A DNA stretch of 64,000 nt. Origin: Chthonomonadales bacterium. Its GTDB lineage: Bacteria > Armatimonadota > Chthonomonadetes > Chthonomonadales > CAJBBX01. The stretch is taken from NCBI GenBank assembly GCA_027459625.1, contig DAIDHP010000003.1, positions 186,001 to 250,000 of the forward strand. The letters run 5' to 3'. This document shows, piece after piece, positions 24,378 through 33,388 of this stretch. Every line of letters starts with the position of its first letter. Position 1 is the stretch's first letter. Position numbers and translations under genes: made by a program. The notes beneath the pieces were generated by a model that saw only the letters and a list, made by a program, of their open reading frames with translations, was not told where the DNA came from and did not search any database.

Positions 24378-26555
24378 TTAGTCCTGTATATCCAGCAGTC
24401 TGGGGCTATCCGTTAATCGCAAATGCACGATTATTTGATGTGATAATCTTGACACAATTTTCACGTGATCGTATGTTCCATCGAGAGGATTTTTATACGA
24501 CACCTTGGCTTTCATTCCGTTCACTCCGCCAATTGTAAGATCATACGCCTCCGGGGGCATGTCGTATCTGGTCGGTGAGTTGGAGGGTGCGTTAGGACGG
24601 TAGACTTTCGACATGTTCCGGATCATGATATATAACGATACCACAAAGTGATGGTCGGAAACCTGAAAAGGGAAAAAGCCCAAAACATCCCTGTCATATA
24701 GTGGCGGGAAAGGATTAGGTTTATCATTCGCAGTAGCAGGATCGCCTTGGAACTGAATTTTATTATCGTAATCCTTTAACTTGTCGAGGGTGATATGCGC
24801 GGGATGATGAATGATCCCAACGGGCATTTCCACCGCCAATCTACGAACGGCGAGCATCTCCGGAGATGTCAAAGGAAGATCATCGGCGGGATATCGGTTT
24901 CCAGCGGCTTTCACCGCGTTAAAAAACGAGGGATTCACCAACCCAAGCCCCATCGGATTGTTGTCCTGAACGGCGAAGAAGTCAATCATTTGAACCCCTT
25001 TGTTTACGAAACAGGTCAAAAATCTGAGAAGGGCTTTCGCCTTCATCCGGTCAGCGACACCAACATCTCCCGGGCTTAGCTTCATTCCGGACGGATCCAT
25101 GTTCACTTCCGTAATCCACATGGTTGGCGCGGGAGCGAGTTTTCCATTTGTGTAGTCAGGATGCATGTATCGCCCATGTTCCGTCCCGTAAATATCCGTG
25201 GTGATGGGAGAGATGTCTCGTATGATTGTTTCGGTTTGTATCGCGGAGAGATAATACTCGGGGAAATAGGCGGTATACGCGGGAATAAAATCGTCACGCC
25301 ATTCGTTCGGCTTCACTTGAGTGCCTGCGGGCTTTTCGAGAGCGTTTAACGGAGTGATGCCGTTGAACTGTTGGTCTGCTGGGAAACGGCGCATGGGTGG
25401 ATAGGGGTGTTTGTCCAGCGCGGTCAGTCCCGGAGGCGCGGTGGAACCCGCGCCCCAAGGCCATTGATTATCGAAACCATCTCCGATTCCCACTCTTGGC
25501 AGATCGTTGCGAGGATCTCGTATGTAGGCGACAGTTTGGGCTCGAATGGCGTCAATCGCCGAATCCCCGTCGGCTATGGGTTGCTGGTAGTATTGGTTGA
25601 TATCAAGAAAATGAGAACCAAAGGTTAGCTCGTTCCATATCTCAACATCGAACCCTGCGTTTGGTTTTCCCTCCGTGCCTAACGCCTTCTTCGCCTCGGT
25701 TGTCACCACTTTGACGTAATCCAGCCATCCCCGCATCGTTTCCGTGAATTGTGTAGGGATTTCGCCATTGGATTTAAGTTTGGATGGATAGAACGGGAGG
25801 TATTTCAACGTGGCGGCGGGAACGTTCCCGGCGGGCAGGTCCTTGGGGAGGGGCTTGGAGAGTGTCACCTCGCCGTTGGAATCGATTTTCGTGAAAATGT
25901 CCTCCGCCGCCCAATAATCGGTTAGATTGTTCAGCCCGGATCTTCCTGGAACCGCCTGAGAAAGAGATGTTGGATTTGCGTAGATTACCGTGTCGCCCTT
26001 TCTGGCGGGTTTGGTTAGCCTCACATCATAGAACTTCACGGGGCAGGGGACTCCGGAATTGGCGTTTAACAACAGTAGCGGTCTTAATTTCCACCGTTTG
26101 CAGGCGATCATGTACGTGTCGAAGGTGGCGGGGTCCGATAGTTGGTCGGGATGATTCCACGATACGCCTCCCCACCCGAATTCTATTCTCACCCGCCTAA
26201 ATCCGTTTTTCGCCAGATGCTCCGCCACCGCATTCGCTTCGCTGGCGGGAACGTTGAAATTAATTCCAATTGCGTTTCGCAATACGGATGTGGGAACGGT
26301 GTCGGAATACGCCCTCCAGGGTTGGAGCCAGTGGGATCTAGCCCCGAACCACACCGCGGTTTGCTGTGTGGGATCTATGTAGTGATCGACGATGACAGGC
26401 GTGGTGGCGTCCGTTCGAGTTGATATGCCCAGGCATAGTGTTAGTGTGAGAACGAAAATGATACGAAGTCTCAGGGAAAACGATACGTTTTCCTCATGAT
26501 TGCAACATTTGTTTTTCGGGGTGCCCGTAATAAGGGGAGTGTTCGTGTCAGGCAT
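24378..26555 (-). CDS. Secreted putative glycoside hydrolase (GH-A clan-like, family not recognised)
   Basis: A 725-residue protein with an N-terminal hydrophobic segment (about 28-47) that acts as signal or anchor after an unusually long polar leader with CC. A barrel-like region follows: GFRRVRIEFGWGGVSW, RPLLLLNANSG, then FDVEIWNELTFGSHF with Glu309 as likely acid/base and MWITEVNMDPSG with Glu483 as likely nucleophile. A beta-rich domain ends the protein. This is the layout of GH-A clan enzymes such as GH39 and GH5, but an insert at about 170-260 is unlike them. Substrate unknown. The downstream MFS transporter suggests a shared sugar pathway. Confidence 0.72.
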   Translation of the reverse strand: MPDTNTPLITGTPKNKCCNHEENVSFSLRLRIIFVLTLTLCLGISTRTDATTPVIVDHYIDPTQQTAVWFGARSHWLQPWRAYSDTVPTSVLRNAIGINFNVPASEANAVAEHLAKNGFRRVRIEFGWGGVSWNHPDQLSDPATFDTYMIACKRWKLRPLLLLNANSGVPCPVKFYDVRLTKPARKGDTVIYANPTSLSQAVPGRSGLNNLTDYWAAEDIFTKIDSNGEVTLSKPLPKDLPAGNVPAATLKYLPFYPSKLKSNGEIPTQFTETMRGWLDYVKVVTTEAKKALGTEGKPNAGFDVEIWNELTFGSHFLDINQYYQQPIADGDSAIDAIRAQTVAYIRDPRNDLPRVGIGDGFDNQWPWGAGSTAPPGLTALDKHPYPPMRRFPADQQFNGITPLNALEKPAGTQVKPNEWRDDFIPAYTAYFPEYYLSAIQTETIIRDISPITTDIYGTEHGRYMHPDYTNGKLAPAPTMWITEVNMDPSGMKLSPGDVGVADRMKAKALLRFLTCFVNKGVQMIDFFAVQDNNPMGLGLVNPSFFNAVKAAGNRYPADDLPLTSPEMLAVRRLAVEMPVGIIHHPAHITLDKLKDYDNKIQFQGDPATANDKPNPFPPLYDRDVLGFFPFQVSDHHFVVSLYIMIRNMSKVYRPNAPSNSPTRYDMPPEAYDLTIGGVNGMKAKVSYKNPLDGTYDHVKIVSRLSHQIIVHLRLTDSPRLLDIQD

Positions 26556-26712
26556 TTTTTATGTAATTCATCTTTCACATTATTGGAACGCTCGCATATA
26601 AATACAGATTACCGCAAATCATAGGACTGCGTAAATATATATTGCTCAGTCGCTTGCATGCTTCCAAATCTTTTCCGACCTCATGCCCGGAGCGGACATG
26701 ATCATATTTGAC

Positions 26713-26741
26713 TTGACAGAGAATTGGGAATTAGACATAAT
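26713..26741 (+). promoter_or_regulatory. Promoter of the WecG-like gene
   Basis: TTGACA (26713-26718) and CATAAT (26736-26741) are 17 bases apart. Transcription would begin near 26748, leaving a leader of about 12 bases that contains AAGGA before ATG 26760. Confidence 0.75.
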
Positions 26742-26759
26742 ACCCTTAAGGAACTGAGA

Positions 26760-27503
26760 ATGACCAACGCATACTCCACACAACTTACAAAAATACCTCT
26801 TCTAAAAGTTCGCGTTAATGACGTGGATATGCGGGAAGCCCTTGCCATGTGCGATGAATATATTCTGTCCCGCAAGCCGCACCATATCATCACTTTGGAC
26901 GCCTCAATGTGCGTTATGGCTGAGCACGACGCGAAGTTACGGAAAGTCATTGAGGATTCCGACCTGATCACTCCGGACAGCGTGGGTGTATTATGGGCGT
27001 GCAAACGAATGGGGAAATCGCTTCGTGAGCGCGTATCAGGGGTGGAATTGGTGGAGATGTTATGTTCTCTGTCGCCCGAAAAACATTATCGTTTGTTCTT
27101 TTTCGGATCCGCGCCGGGGGTGGCGGAGCAGGCGGCGGAAAAAATGAGGCTGAAGTATCCTGGATGTGAGATCGTCGGAACTCGCAATGGTTTCTTCACT
27201 GAAAAGGATAACAACGATATCATCATGCAGATTCAAAATGCGAAGCCCGATATCCTCTGCGTGGCGCTTGGCATTCCGAAGCAAGAGATGTGGATTTCCG
27301 AACATATCCAGACACTCGGTGTTCCCATATGCATTGGAGTGGGGGGGACGTTCGATGTGCTCTCCGGAAATGTGCAGCGTGCTCCAATGTGGATGCGAAA
27401 GCTCTCAATAGAGTGGCTGCATCGCCTCATTAGCAACCCAAGGAAAATAGGCAAGGTAATGACATTGCCTAAGTTTGTCATGCTTATTCTTCGCCAAGGG
27501 TGA
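26760..27503 (+). CDS. WecG/TagA/CpsF family glycosyltransferase
   Basis: A 247-residue enzyme of glycosyltransferase family 26. Conserved parts are TPDSVGVLWACKRMG, RVSGVELVEML, DILCVALGIPKQEMW, GVGGTFDVLSGNVQRAP and EWLHRLISNPRKI. Members move ManNAc or a related sugar to a lipid-linked acceptor during exopolysaccharide, enterobacterial common antigen or teichoic acid assembly, at the cytoplasmic face of the membrane. The start is ATG 26760 with AAGGA before it and a strong promoter directly upstream. It stands alone and converges on the CDF gene with a single base between stop codons. Confidence 0.92.
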   Translation: MTNAYSTQLTKIPLLKVRVNDVDMREALAMCDEYILSRKPHHIITLDASMCVMAEHDAKLRKVIEDSDLITPDSVGVLWACKRMGKSLRERVSGVELVEMLCSLSPEKHYRLFFFGSAPGVAEQAAEKMRLKYPGCEIVGTRNGFFTEKDNNDIIMQIQNAKPDILCVALGIPKQEMWISEHIQTLGVPICIGVGGTFDVLSGNVQRAPMWMRKLSIEWLHRLISNPRKIGKVMTLPKFVMLILRQG

Positions 27504-27504
27504 T

Positions 27505-28590
27505 TCAAGAATCCATGTGACGGTCGTTATCATGGAACTCCCTCACTCCTTTTTTATTCGAAGATGCGTTCTCGTCTTTGGCCCTGTCCATTTCCTTCGG
27601 AAGCGGACCTCCGTGGAAAAGATACTGGTGCCGCTGCTCCTCTCGATATGGCTCCGTATGCAGGGTGATTTCACAGTTGGACAACCCCTCACGTATCCGG
27701 TCCTCAAGCAATTCAGTTAACGCATGAGCCTCCACCAAAGATAGATTATCATCAACCAATATGTGCGCATCAATAATTCTTGCGGAACCTGATTTTCTTG
27801 TACGCAGCTTATGGAACGCCAGCACACGGTTATCGCTAAGGAGGTTACGTTTAATAACATCGATCTCCTCGTCGGGCAGATTGGCGTCCATCAAGGGAGC
27901 CAAGGCGTTTAGTGTGAGCTGAGCTGCGGCATGGAATATCATAAGTGCGACAACGATAGCCGCAGCGGGGTCCATCCATCGGATATGGGTCACTCTTACA
28001 AGAACCAACCCGATCACCACCCCGAGGGATGTGAAGATGTCGGCGCGGAGATGTTGGGCGTCCGCCTCAAGTGCCATCGAATCGGTTTGTTTCGCCGTGT
28101 TAAAAAGATATCCTGACACCAGAATATTCGTGAACATCGAAAACGCCATGATTGCAATTCCGAGATCCACTTTTGGCGGTGGCGCTTGATGGAGGATACG
28201 ATGAATTGATTCATAGATGATGTAACCTGCGGCGCCGAAAATAAGCAATGCTTCCGCCATGCCTGAGAGGCTTTCCACCTTTCCGTGTCCGTAAGGATGT
28301 TTTTCATCAGCCGGCTGCTCGGAAACGCGGACGGAGAAAAAGGCGATCCAGGACGCCATAAGATCGGTTGCGGAATGAGCCGCCTCCGAGAGAACACTGA
28401 CGGATCCCGTCAGAATCCCCGCAACCAGCTTGATAATTGTCAAGGTGGTGTTGGAGAGGATGGAAAGCCTCGCTGCTTTCACCTTTGAAGAGGCTTTCGG
28501 AGATGGTGAGTTGGATTTGGTCATTTCATTGTTCCACAACGCGCAAGGCGGTAGAATAAGGTCTCCGTTTGGCTTGGCCGACGTTATCAT
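27505..28590 (-). CDS. Cation diffusion facilitator (CDF) family transporter
   Basis: Up to 361 residues with six membrane helices. The second helix region SEAAHSATDLMASW corresponds to the HxxxD metal site, HPYGHGKVESLSGM is the diagnostic loop, and the fifth helix region has HLRADIFTSLGVV with the second HxxxD. The C-terminal cytoplasmic domain (about 240-330) contains HKLRTRKSGSARIIDAHILVD. It should export Zn2+, Fe2+, Mn2+ or a similar ion using the proton gradient. The start is uncertain: ATG 28590 and ATG 28524 are both in frame and neither has a clear ribosome binding site. Confidence 0.9.
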   Translation of the reverse strand: MITSAKPNGDLILPPCALWNNEMTKSNSPSPKASSKVKAARLSILSNTTLTIIKLVAGILTGSVSVLSEAAHSATDLMASWIAFFSVRVSEQPADEKHPYGHGKVESLSGMAEALLIFGAAGYIIYESIHRILHQAPPPKVDLGIAIMAFSMFTNILVSGYLFNTAKQTDSMALEADAQHLRADIFTSLGVVIGLVLVRVTHIRWMDPAAAIVVALMIFHAAAQLTLNALAPLMDANLPDEEIDVIKRNLLSDNRVLAFHKLRTRKSGSARIIDAHILVDDNLSLVEAHALTELLEDRIREGLSNCEITLHTEPYREEQRHQYLFHGGPLPKEMDRAKDENASSNKKGVREFHDNDRHMDS

Positions 28591-28847
28591 TCATCACATC
28601 GAAACGCATCGATAATGTGTGGAGGCCTGTGAATATTGCGGTATTTATCCTATCTATTGGTTACAAGCCTGTATATGTCATTCCGAATACCCGATAATGG
28701 TGTCGGAGAATAATGGAAATGAGATATATCCTGCATATCATGTTGGTGGGTTGTTGTTGGATGTCGGCGATGATCCTATTGCCGAAGCATCCCATTCAAT
28801 CCGCAACCGTCATAAAAACTCGGGTTCAAATGGGTTCGGCTCAAAAC

Positions 28848-29786
28848 TCATATCATTTGAAAGTAACGAATGGTCTCCATCAACCCCGTAGCTAAATCGT
28901 ATTTGGGTTGATATCCTAAAACGGATGCGGCCTTGGTTATATCCGCTGATGAATTAAGGATATCCCCTTTTCGAGACGGAGCGTGTTCCGCTTTGAGATC
29001 AGACCCCATATTCCGAATGATTGTCTTGGCTAATTCATTCATGCTTATGGCTTTTCCTCCCGCTATGTTATACGCTTCTCCGAAGGAAACTTCATTCGCA
29101 GCCGCAAGCAGATTTGCGAGAACCACATCCTTTACGTACAGGAAATCCCTGGTTTGAGCACCGTCGCCGAATATTATCGGCGCCTTGCCTGCAAGCGTTC
29201 TTGATATGAATTTGGGGATGACAGCGGCATATTCCGAGTCGGGGTTTTGTCCTGGACCATACACGTTGAAATACCTCAGGGCGATAGTCTTGAGGTCAAA
29301 GAGTTGATAAAAGACATAACACATATTTTCCGCATACAGTTTTTCCACGCCGTAAGGGGATAGCGGATGCGGTGTGACAGCTTCGTGGGTCGGAACAACG
29401 GGAGTGTCACCGTAGACGGCGCTGGATGAGGAGAGGACAAATCGGCTTGCTCCCGAATCTCTGGCTGCTAAAAGCATGTTCAGGGTTCCCGATATATTAT
29501 TCGAATCGGCAAGTGCGGGGTCCGCCACCGATCCCGGAGCGGAGATATATGCCGCCAAATGAAAAATAACCGAGACATTTTCGCAGGCTCTGCGACATGT
29601 CTCCACGTCGCGGATATCGCCCTCATGCAACTCCAATTTGGTGATGACCGGTTCGAGCTTGGAACGGCTACCGGTTGAAAAGTTATCCAAAACGCGCACT
29701 CTCACACCGTTGGATACAAGAGCGTTAACCAAGTGGGAGCCGATAAACCCCGCTCCGCCGGTCACTAACGCGGATGGTATCTCCAA
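28848..29786 (-). CDS. NAD-dependent sugar-nucleotide epimerase (UDP-glucose 4-epimerase-like)
   Basis: A 312-residue extended short-chain dehydrogenase. It has the NAD motif TGGAGFIGSHL near the N-terminus, SSSSAVYG, and the catalytic YGVEK (Tyr-x-x-x-Lys), with YFNVYGPGQNPDSEYAAVIPKF in the substrate domain as in UDP-glucose/GlcNAc epimerases. It supplies sugars for surface glycans. AGGAGG lies seven bases before TTG 29786, so this TTG is the preferred start; GTG 29792 is in frame but too close to the ribosome binding site. It is divergent from the RluD gene. Confidence 0.88.
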   Translation of the reverse strand: MEIPSALVTGGAGFIGSHLVNALVSNGVRVRVLDNFSTGSRSKLEPVITKLELHEGDIRDVETCRRACENVSVIFHLAAYISAPGSVADPALADSNNISGTLNMLLAARDSGASRFVLSSSSAVYGDTPVVPTHEAVTPHPLSPYGVEKLYAENMCYVFYQLFDLKTIALRYFNVYGPGQNPDSEYAAVIPKFISRTLAGKAPIIFGDGAQTRDFLYVKDVVLANLLAAANEVSFGEAYNIAGGKAISMNELAKTIIRNMGSDLKAEHAPSRKGDILNSSADITKAASVLGYQPKYDLATGLMETIRYFQMI

Positions 29787-29948
29787 TGTCACGCCTCCTA
29801 TTGATAAATTGAGTTTACGTGCGACATATCTATTTTACTTCAAGAAATTGCGTGATCGGTTAGATAATTCGAATTCACCCCGCAGGATCAAGCTCGCCGA
29901 CTTAGTCCCAGTAAAAGGTAAAATGAATTCCCGGGGGAATAATAAAGC

Positions 29949-30923
29949 ATGGAATGGTTTGTAAGCGAGAATCAAGCGGGAATAAGATTGGACGTTTTTA
30001 TAGCGTCCCAGCTGAATGGCTCAAGAGCGGAGGCGCAAAGGCTCATCGGTTCCGGATGCGCTCATTTAAATGGTAAATTATCCAAATCAAGCGTGAAACT
30101 CCGAATGGGCGACAGAGTGGATGCAACTCGTCCAAACCCTGAGCCAACGGATATCCTCCCGGAGGATATCCCGTTAAAGGTAATCTTCGAGGACTCGGAT
30201 GTGCTGGTGATAAATAAGCCCAAGGGGATGGTGGTTCATCCATCCGCAGGACATTTTCACGGGACAGTGGTGAACGCGGCTCTCGCCCACGCCACGGATC
30301 TTTCAGGAATCGGCGGAGTGGCAAGACCCGGCGTGGTTCATCGTCTGGACAAGGATACCTCCGGGATCATGGTTATAGCAAAGAACGACGCCGCTCATCT
30401 TTCCCTTCAGTCCCAAATCAGAAACAGATCCGCCGTTAGGAGATATCAGGCGATCATATGGGGCAGATTACCATCCACCCCGTTGTTAGTGGACGCCCCC
30501 ATTGGGCGCAACCCGTCGGACCGTAAAAAGATGGCGATAGTTTTTTCGACTCACGGTTCACGCATCGCGCAAACCGAGTTGTCGGAGTTGGAGGTTTACA
30601 AGGGGTTCAGTTTGGTTGACGCCAAATTGCGGACAGGACGAACCCACCAGATACGGGTGCACTGCGCCTACATCTCTCATCCCGTTGCGGGAGACTATTT
30701 GTACGGCGGTGATGGAAAACCTCCAAAAGATTTATATTCCACGGAATACGCTAAAAGATTAGAGGAAGCGTTATCCGCCTTGCAGGGGCAAGCCTTGCAC
30801 GCCTACAGGCTCTCGTTTCGCCATCCATCAACGGGGGAGCCAATGGATTTCAACTGTCCGTTGCCTGATACAATGAATAAGTTGATTGCAATCCTGCGGG
30901 AAAGCGATGAGCGGATGGTCTGA
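29949..30923 (+). CDS. rluD: RluD-family 23S rRNA pseudouridine synthase
   Basis: A 324-residue protein with an N-terminal S4 RNA-binding domain (GIRLDVFIASQLNGSRAEAQRLI, of which RLDVFIASQL is the most typical part) and a pseudouridine synthase domain. The catalytic motif is VHRLDKDTSGIMVIAK, in which the Asp of HRLDKDT attacks the base. AKLRTGRTHQIRVH and HPVAGDYLYG complete the family pattern. RluD/RluC-type enzymes modify uridines of large-subunit rRNA; exact positions cannot be told. GGGGGA precedes ATG 29949 at a moderate distance. Confidence 0.92.
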   Translation: MEWFVSENQAGIRLDVFIASQLNGSRAEAQRLIGSGCAHLNGKLSKSSVKLRMGDRVDATRPNPEPTDILPEDIPLKVIFEDSDVLVINKPKGMVVHPSAGHFHGTVVNAALAHATDLSGIGGVARPGVVHRLDKDTSGIMVIAKNDAAHLSLQSQIRNRSAVRRYQAIIWGRLPSTPLLVDAPIGRNPSDRKKMAIVFSTHGSRIAQTELSELEVYKGFSLVDAKLRTGRTHQIRVHCAYISHPVAGDYLYGGDGKPPKDLYSTEYAKRLEEALSALQGQALHAYRLSFRHPSTGEPMDFNCPLPDTMNKLIAILRESDERMV

Positions 30924-31010
30924 TGATGCGGGACGGCTGGATCTATCTCGGAATGTCTCAGGCAAGGCGTATCAATCCCGTCAGGGCGTCAAGGACATGT
31001 TTACCGCACG

Positions 31011-31039
31011 AAAAAACACCCCGTTTTGAAAACGGGGTG
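31011..31039 (-). terminator. Terminator of pseudopilin gene 1
   Basis: CACCCCGTTTT (31017-31027) and its perfect complement (31029-31039) form an 11-bp stem. On the reverse strand six T follow (31016-31011). Confidence 0.88.
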
Positions 31040-31101
31040 CGGAGGATTGCGCTGATACAAGAAATCGATACAAATTTATATGTATATGTTTCGTTTGAAT
31101 T

Positions 31102-31890
31102 CTACTGCTGACACTGAGGATTCCAATACGCCGGATGGGTTGACACCCACATTTGCGTATCCGGGGCGAACTTGACATGACCATCGGCGAAAACGTAATT
31201 TCTACCGTTTGCATGCGGTGGAAGCCAGTCCGGGTTACATAACGGGCATGTGTACTGTTGGTTGAAGGAATTGGATCCTCCGCAACCGTTCCAACCATTC
31301 CATCCCATGATTTCGATCTTCCAGCAGGTTTTGCCGGTTTCGAAGAACAGAATTTGCTGGGCTGCGTCCTTTATGTTCGCCAGCTTCGCAGCGTCCCCCA
31401 TGTAGTTGCCCTGATCTCCGATCCAGTTTATGTAAGCGTAGCTTACGGCGTTGTTACTGTCCGCAGGGTCCCATTGTGATGCTACGGCCGAGGGGCATGC
31501 GTAAATACCCACGCTTTTGGTGTAGGGATACAGTTCGTAGCCCCAGTTCAAACCATACTGAACCGGGTTGTTGCTTGGCGCTCTGAACCAATCCAGAATA
31601 CCGTTTGGAGTGCTCCCCCAAGTGTCCGGAATTTGACAGGGCCATGTGTTGGAGCAATTATCCCCGTTGTAGTTCTGCCACTCACTCATGAATTGCTCAT
31701 CGTAATCCTGAACATACATCATCGCGGCCAAACCAAGCTGCTTCATGTTGGAGGCGCAGGTCGCCTGTTCAGCTTTCGCCCTTGCCTGCGCAAAAACGGG
31801 GAAGAGGATAGCGGCAAGAATCGCTATAATGGCAATCACAACGAGCAATTCGATCAACGTAAATCCATTCTTTGAAATGGTTTGCTTCAT
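31102..31890 (-). CDS. Type IV pseudopilin-like protein 1 (DUF1559-type)
   Basis: A 262-residue prepilin-like protein. The class III signal [12 protein letters not shown] is cut after Gly9 and keeps the Glu at mature position 5 (Glu14), followed by one membrane helix and the [11 protein letters not shown] stretch seen in Armatimonadota. The body is rich in Trp, Asn, Gly and Cys; it carries CPLC at 215-218 and ends with [16 protein letters not shown]. The protein should be processed by a prepilin peptidase and assembled in, or anchored by, a type II/IV system; which machine is unknown. A ribosome site AAGGAG precedes ATG 31890. It has its own promoter and terminator, and a paralogue lies 435 bases upstream. 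Confidence 0.9.
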   Translation of the reverse strand: MKQTISKNGFTLIELLVVIAIIAILAAILFPVFAQARAKAEQATCASNMKQLGLAAMMYVQDYDEQFMSEWQNYNGDNCSNTWPCQIPDTWGSTPNGILDWFRAPSNNPVQYGLNWGYELYPYTKSVGIYACPSAVASQWDPADSNNAVSYAYINWIGDQGNYMGDAAKLANIKDAAQQILFFETGKTCWKIEIMGWNGWNGCGGSNSFNQQYTCPLCNPDWLPPHANGRNYVFADGHVKFAPDTQMWVSTHPAYWNPQCQQ

Positions 31891-31949
31891 AGTTCCACTC
31901 CTTCATAATGAATTCAGCACAATCTCAAAAACAAAAAAACAGATAAGTA

Positions 31950-31978
31950 ATCATATCACTTTGTCGTTTTTTTGTCCA
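31950..31978 (-). promoter_or_regulatory. Promoter of pseudopilin gene 1
   Basis: Reverse strand TGGACA (31978-31973) and TATGAT (31955-31950) are 17 bases apart. The leader would be about 55 bases. Confidence 0.65.
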
Positions 31979-32160
31979 GTGTTTGGCTAGATAATTGAAA
32001 AATCGCTCACGACAATATCATTATGTGTTGGAACACGCGTCTGCTCCTCACCAGAGTCTGAACATTGCTAATGCATTTTATCATTATTGTTGTACTATTT
32101 TACTGTAAATCACGGAAGGGTCTGGTGTGATCTATGGCCGGATAACATAGGGTATGCGTA

Positions 32161-32187
32161 AAAAAAAGCCCCGTTAGAAACAGGGCT
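32161..32187 (-). terminator. Terminator of pseudopilin gene 2
   Basis: AGCCCCGTT (32167-32175) pairs with AACAGGGCT (32179-32187) with one wobble. On the reverse strand seven T follow (32167-32161). Confidence 0.8.
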
Positions 32188-32324
32188 AAATGAGAATGTG
32201 CTGAGTTCGTTGTGATTTGCATTATTCAGGTGATTGCGTACTCTTCCGAAAAATACGTTGGACATCCAAGATGTCTTCCGAATCAAACCGTTCGGAGTTT
32301 TGCGATCACCCCGGTTAAGACTGT

Positions 32325-33104
32325 TTATTGCTGACAGTAAAAATACCAATCCTGAGGCACTTCGATATCCCACATCATGCCGTCCGGTGCGAACTTGGCG
32401 TGACCATCGCAAAACATATAGTTTCTTCCGCTATTATGCGGCGGCACCCAGTCCCCATAGCACATCGGGCACCAGCCACCGTTGGTAATGTTCGATGGAA
32501 TCGGGGATCTGGTGCATCCGTTACTTCCATTCCACCCTTGAATCTCCACAACCCTTTCGGTATCGCCCTTATCCCAAAACATGATTAAGTCGGATGGTTT
32601 AGGAATGGTGGCTTCCGTGAGAGCGTCACTGTATTGTCCGAAGTACCAGTTGCTGTCCCCCACGTCGCTGTTGTATACATAAGAGTTTGCGTCGGTGTTA
32701 TTGGCGGGGTTCCATCCACTGAGACGCGTCGCGGGACAGGTCATCAACTGGGTGCTCTTAATGTAGGGTTGCATTTCAAACGCCCAGTTCAATCCGTAGA
32801 GGTTGGGATTGGTTGAAGAGCCGGTGTACCAGCCGATTTGCCAGTTCGTGCATGGCCACCAAGTGGTGCATTGACCGTTGCGGAACTTTTGCCACTCCCC
32901 CATGAATTTCTGATCATAATCCTGAGAGTACATGTGCGAAGCCAAACCGAGTTGTTTTAGATTGCTTAAACAGGTTGTCTGCATCGCTTTCTCCCGTGCT
33001 TGAGCGAAGACGGGAAAGAGGATGGCGGCTAATATCGCAATTATTGCTATTACTACAAGCAACTCGATCAACGTAAAACCTTTTGATGAACGTGATAGTC
33101 TCAT
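32325..33104 (-). CDS. Type IV pseudopilin-like protein 2 (DUF1559-type)
   Basis: A 259-residue paralogue of the neighbouring pseudopilin. It has [12 protein letters not shown] with Glu14, the same membrane helix and [11 protein letters not shown], the [11 protein letters not shown] and [13 protein letters not shown] segments, and a tail [21 protein letters not shown] stands at 212-215, matching CPLC of the other copy. Start ATG 33104 (MRLSRSSKG) has AAGGAG ten bases upstream; an in-frame GTG at 33125 would begin before that site and is not used. It has a separate promoter and terminator. Head regions of the two proteins are nearly the same while the middle diverges, so they are old duplicates rather than recent copies. 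Confidence 0.9.
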   Translation of the reverse strand: MRLSRSSKGFTLIELLVVIAIIAILAAILFPVFAQAREKAMQTTCLSNLKQLGLASHMYSQDYDQKFMGEWQKFRNGQCTTWWPCTNWQIGWYTGSSTNPNLYGLNWAFEMQPYIKSTQLMTCPATRLSGWNPANNTDANSYVYNSDVGDSNWYFGQYSDALTEATIPKPSDLIMFWDKGDTERVVEIQGWNGSNGCTRSPIPSNITNGGWCPMCYGDWVPPHNSGRNYMFCDGHAKFAPDGMMWDIEVPQDWYFYCQQ

Positions 33105-33185
33105 CTTTCCATAACTCCTTTCCACGCTAACATAACTGTATTAGCACTTCTCACAAACAATAAATCACTGGTTCAGAGATATATA

Positions 33186-33214
33186 ATCGTATCACATATG
33201 TATCAGCTTGTCAA
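33186..33214 (-). promoter_or_regulatory. Promoter of pseudopilin gene 2
   Basis: Reverse strand TTGACA (33214-33209) and TACGAT (33191-33186) are 17 bases apart, with TG one base before the -10. The leader would be about 75 bases. Confidence 0.65.
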
Positions 33215-33314
33215 TAGATAAGACATGAAAATTCATTCCGATAAACCCGAATGAAACGAAATCAATCTTAACATATTCAGGAACGAGAGGTGAATTATAT
33301 CGTTGTATTCCGGA

Positions 33315-33363
33315 TAAAATACGGCTCACCCGGCTTGTTGATAATCGCCTGGGTGAGCCGTAT
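33315..33363 (-). terminator. Terminator of the Gfo/Idh/MocA pair
   Basis: ATACGGCTCACCC (33319-33331) and its perfect complement (33351-33363) form a 13-bp stem with a 19-base loop; TTTTAT follows on the reverse strand. Confidence 0.85.
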
Positions 33364-33388
33364 ATGGATACTGCGCGTTAAATAGAAC

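Larger units (their letters stand above)
31891..32324. other. Spacer between the two pseudopilin genes
   Basis: It contains the promoter of pseudopilin 1, an AT-rich stretch, and the terminator of pseudopilin 2 about 140 bases past its stop codon. No small gene is supported. Confidence 0.55.

Noticed and set aside
28713-28895. 60-codon forward frame with a hydrophobic start
   Set aside because: Its second half overlaps the end of the epimerase gene on the other strand and no family is recognised; the signals before it are weak.
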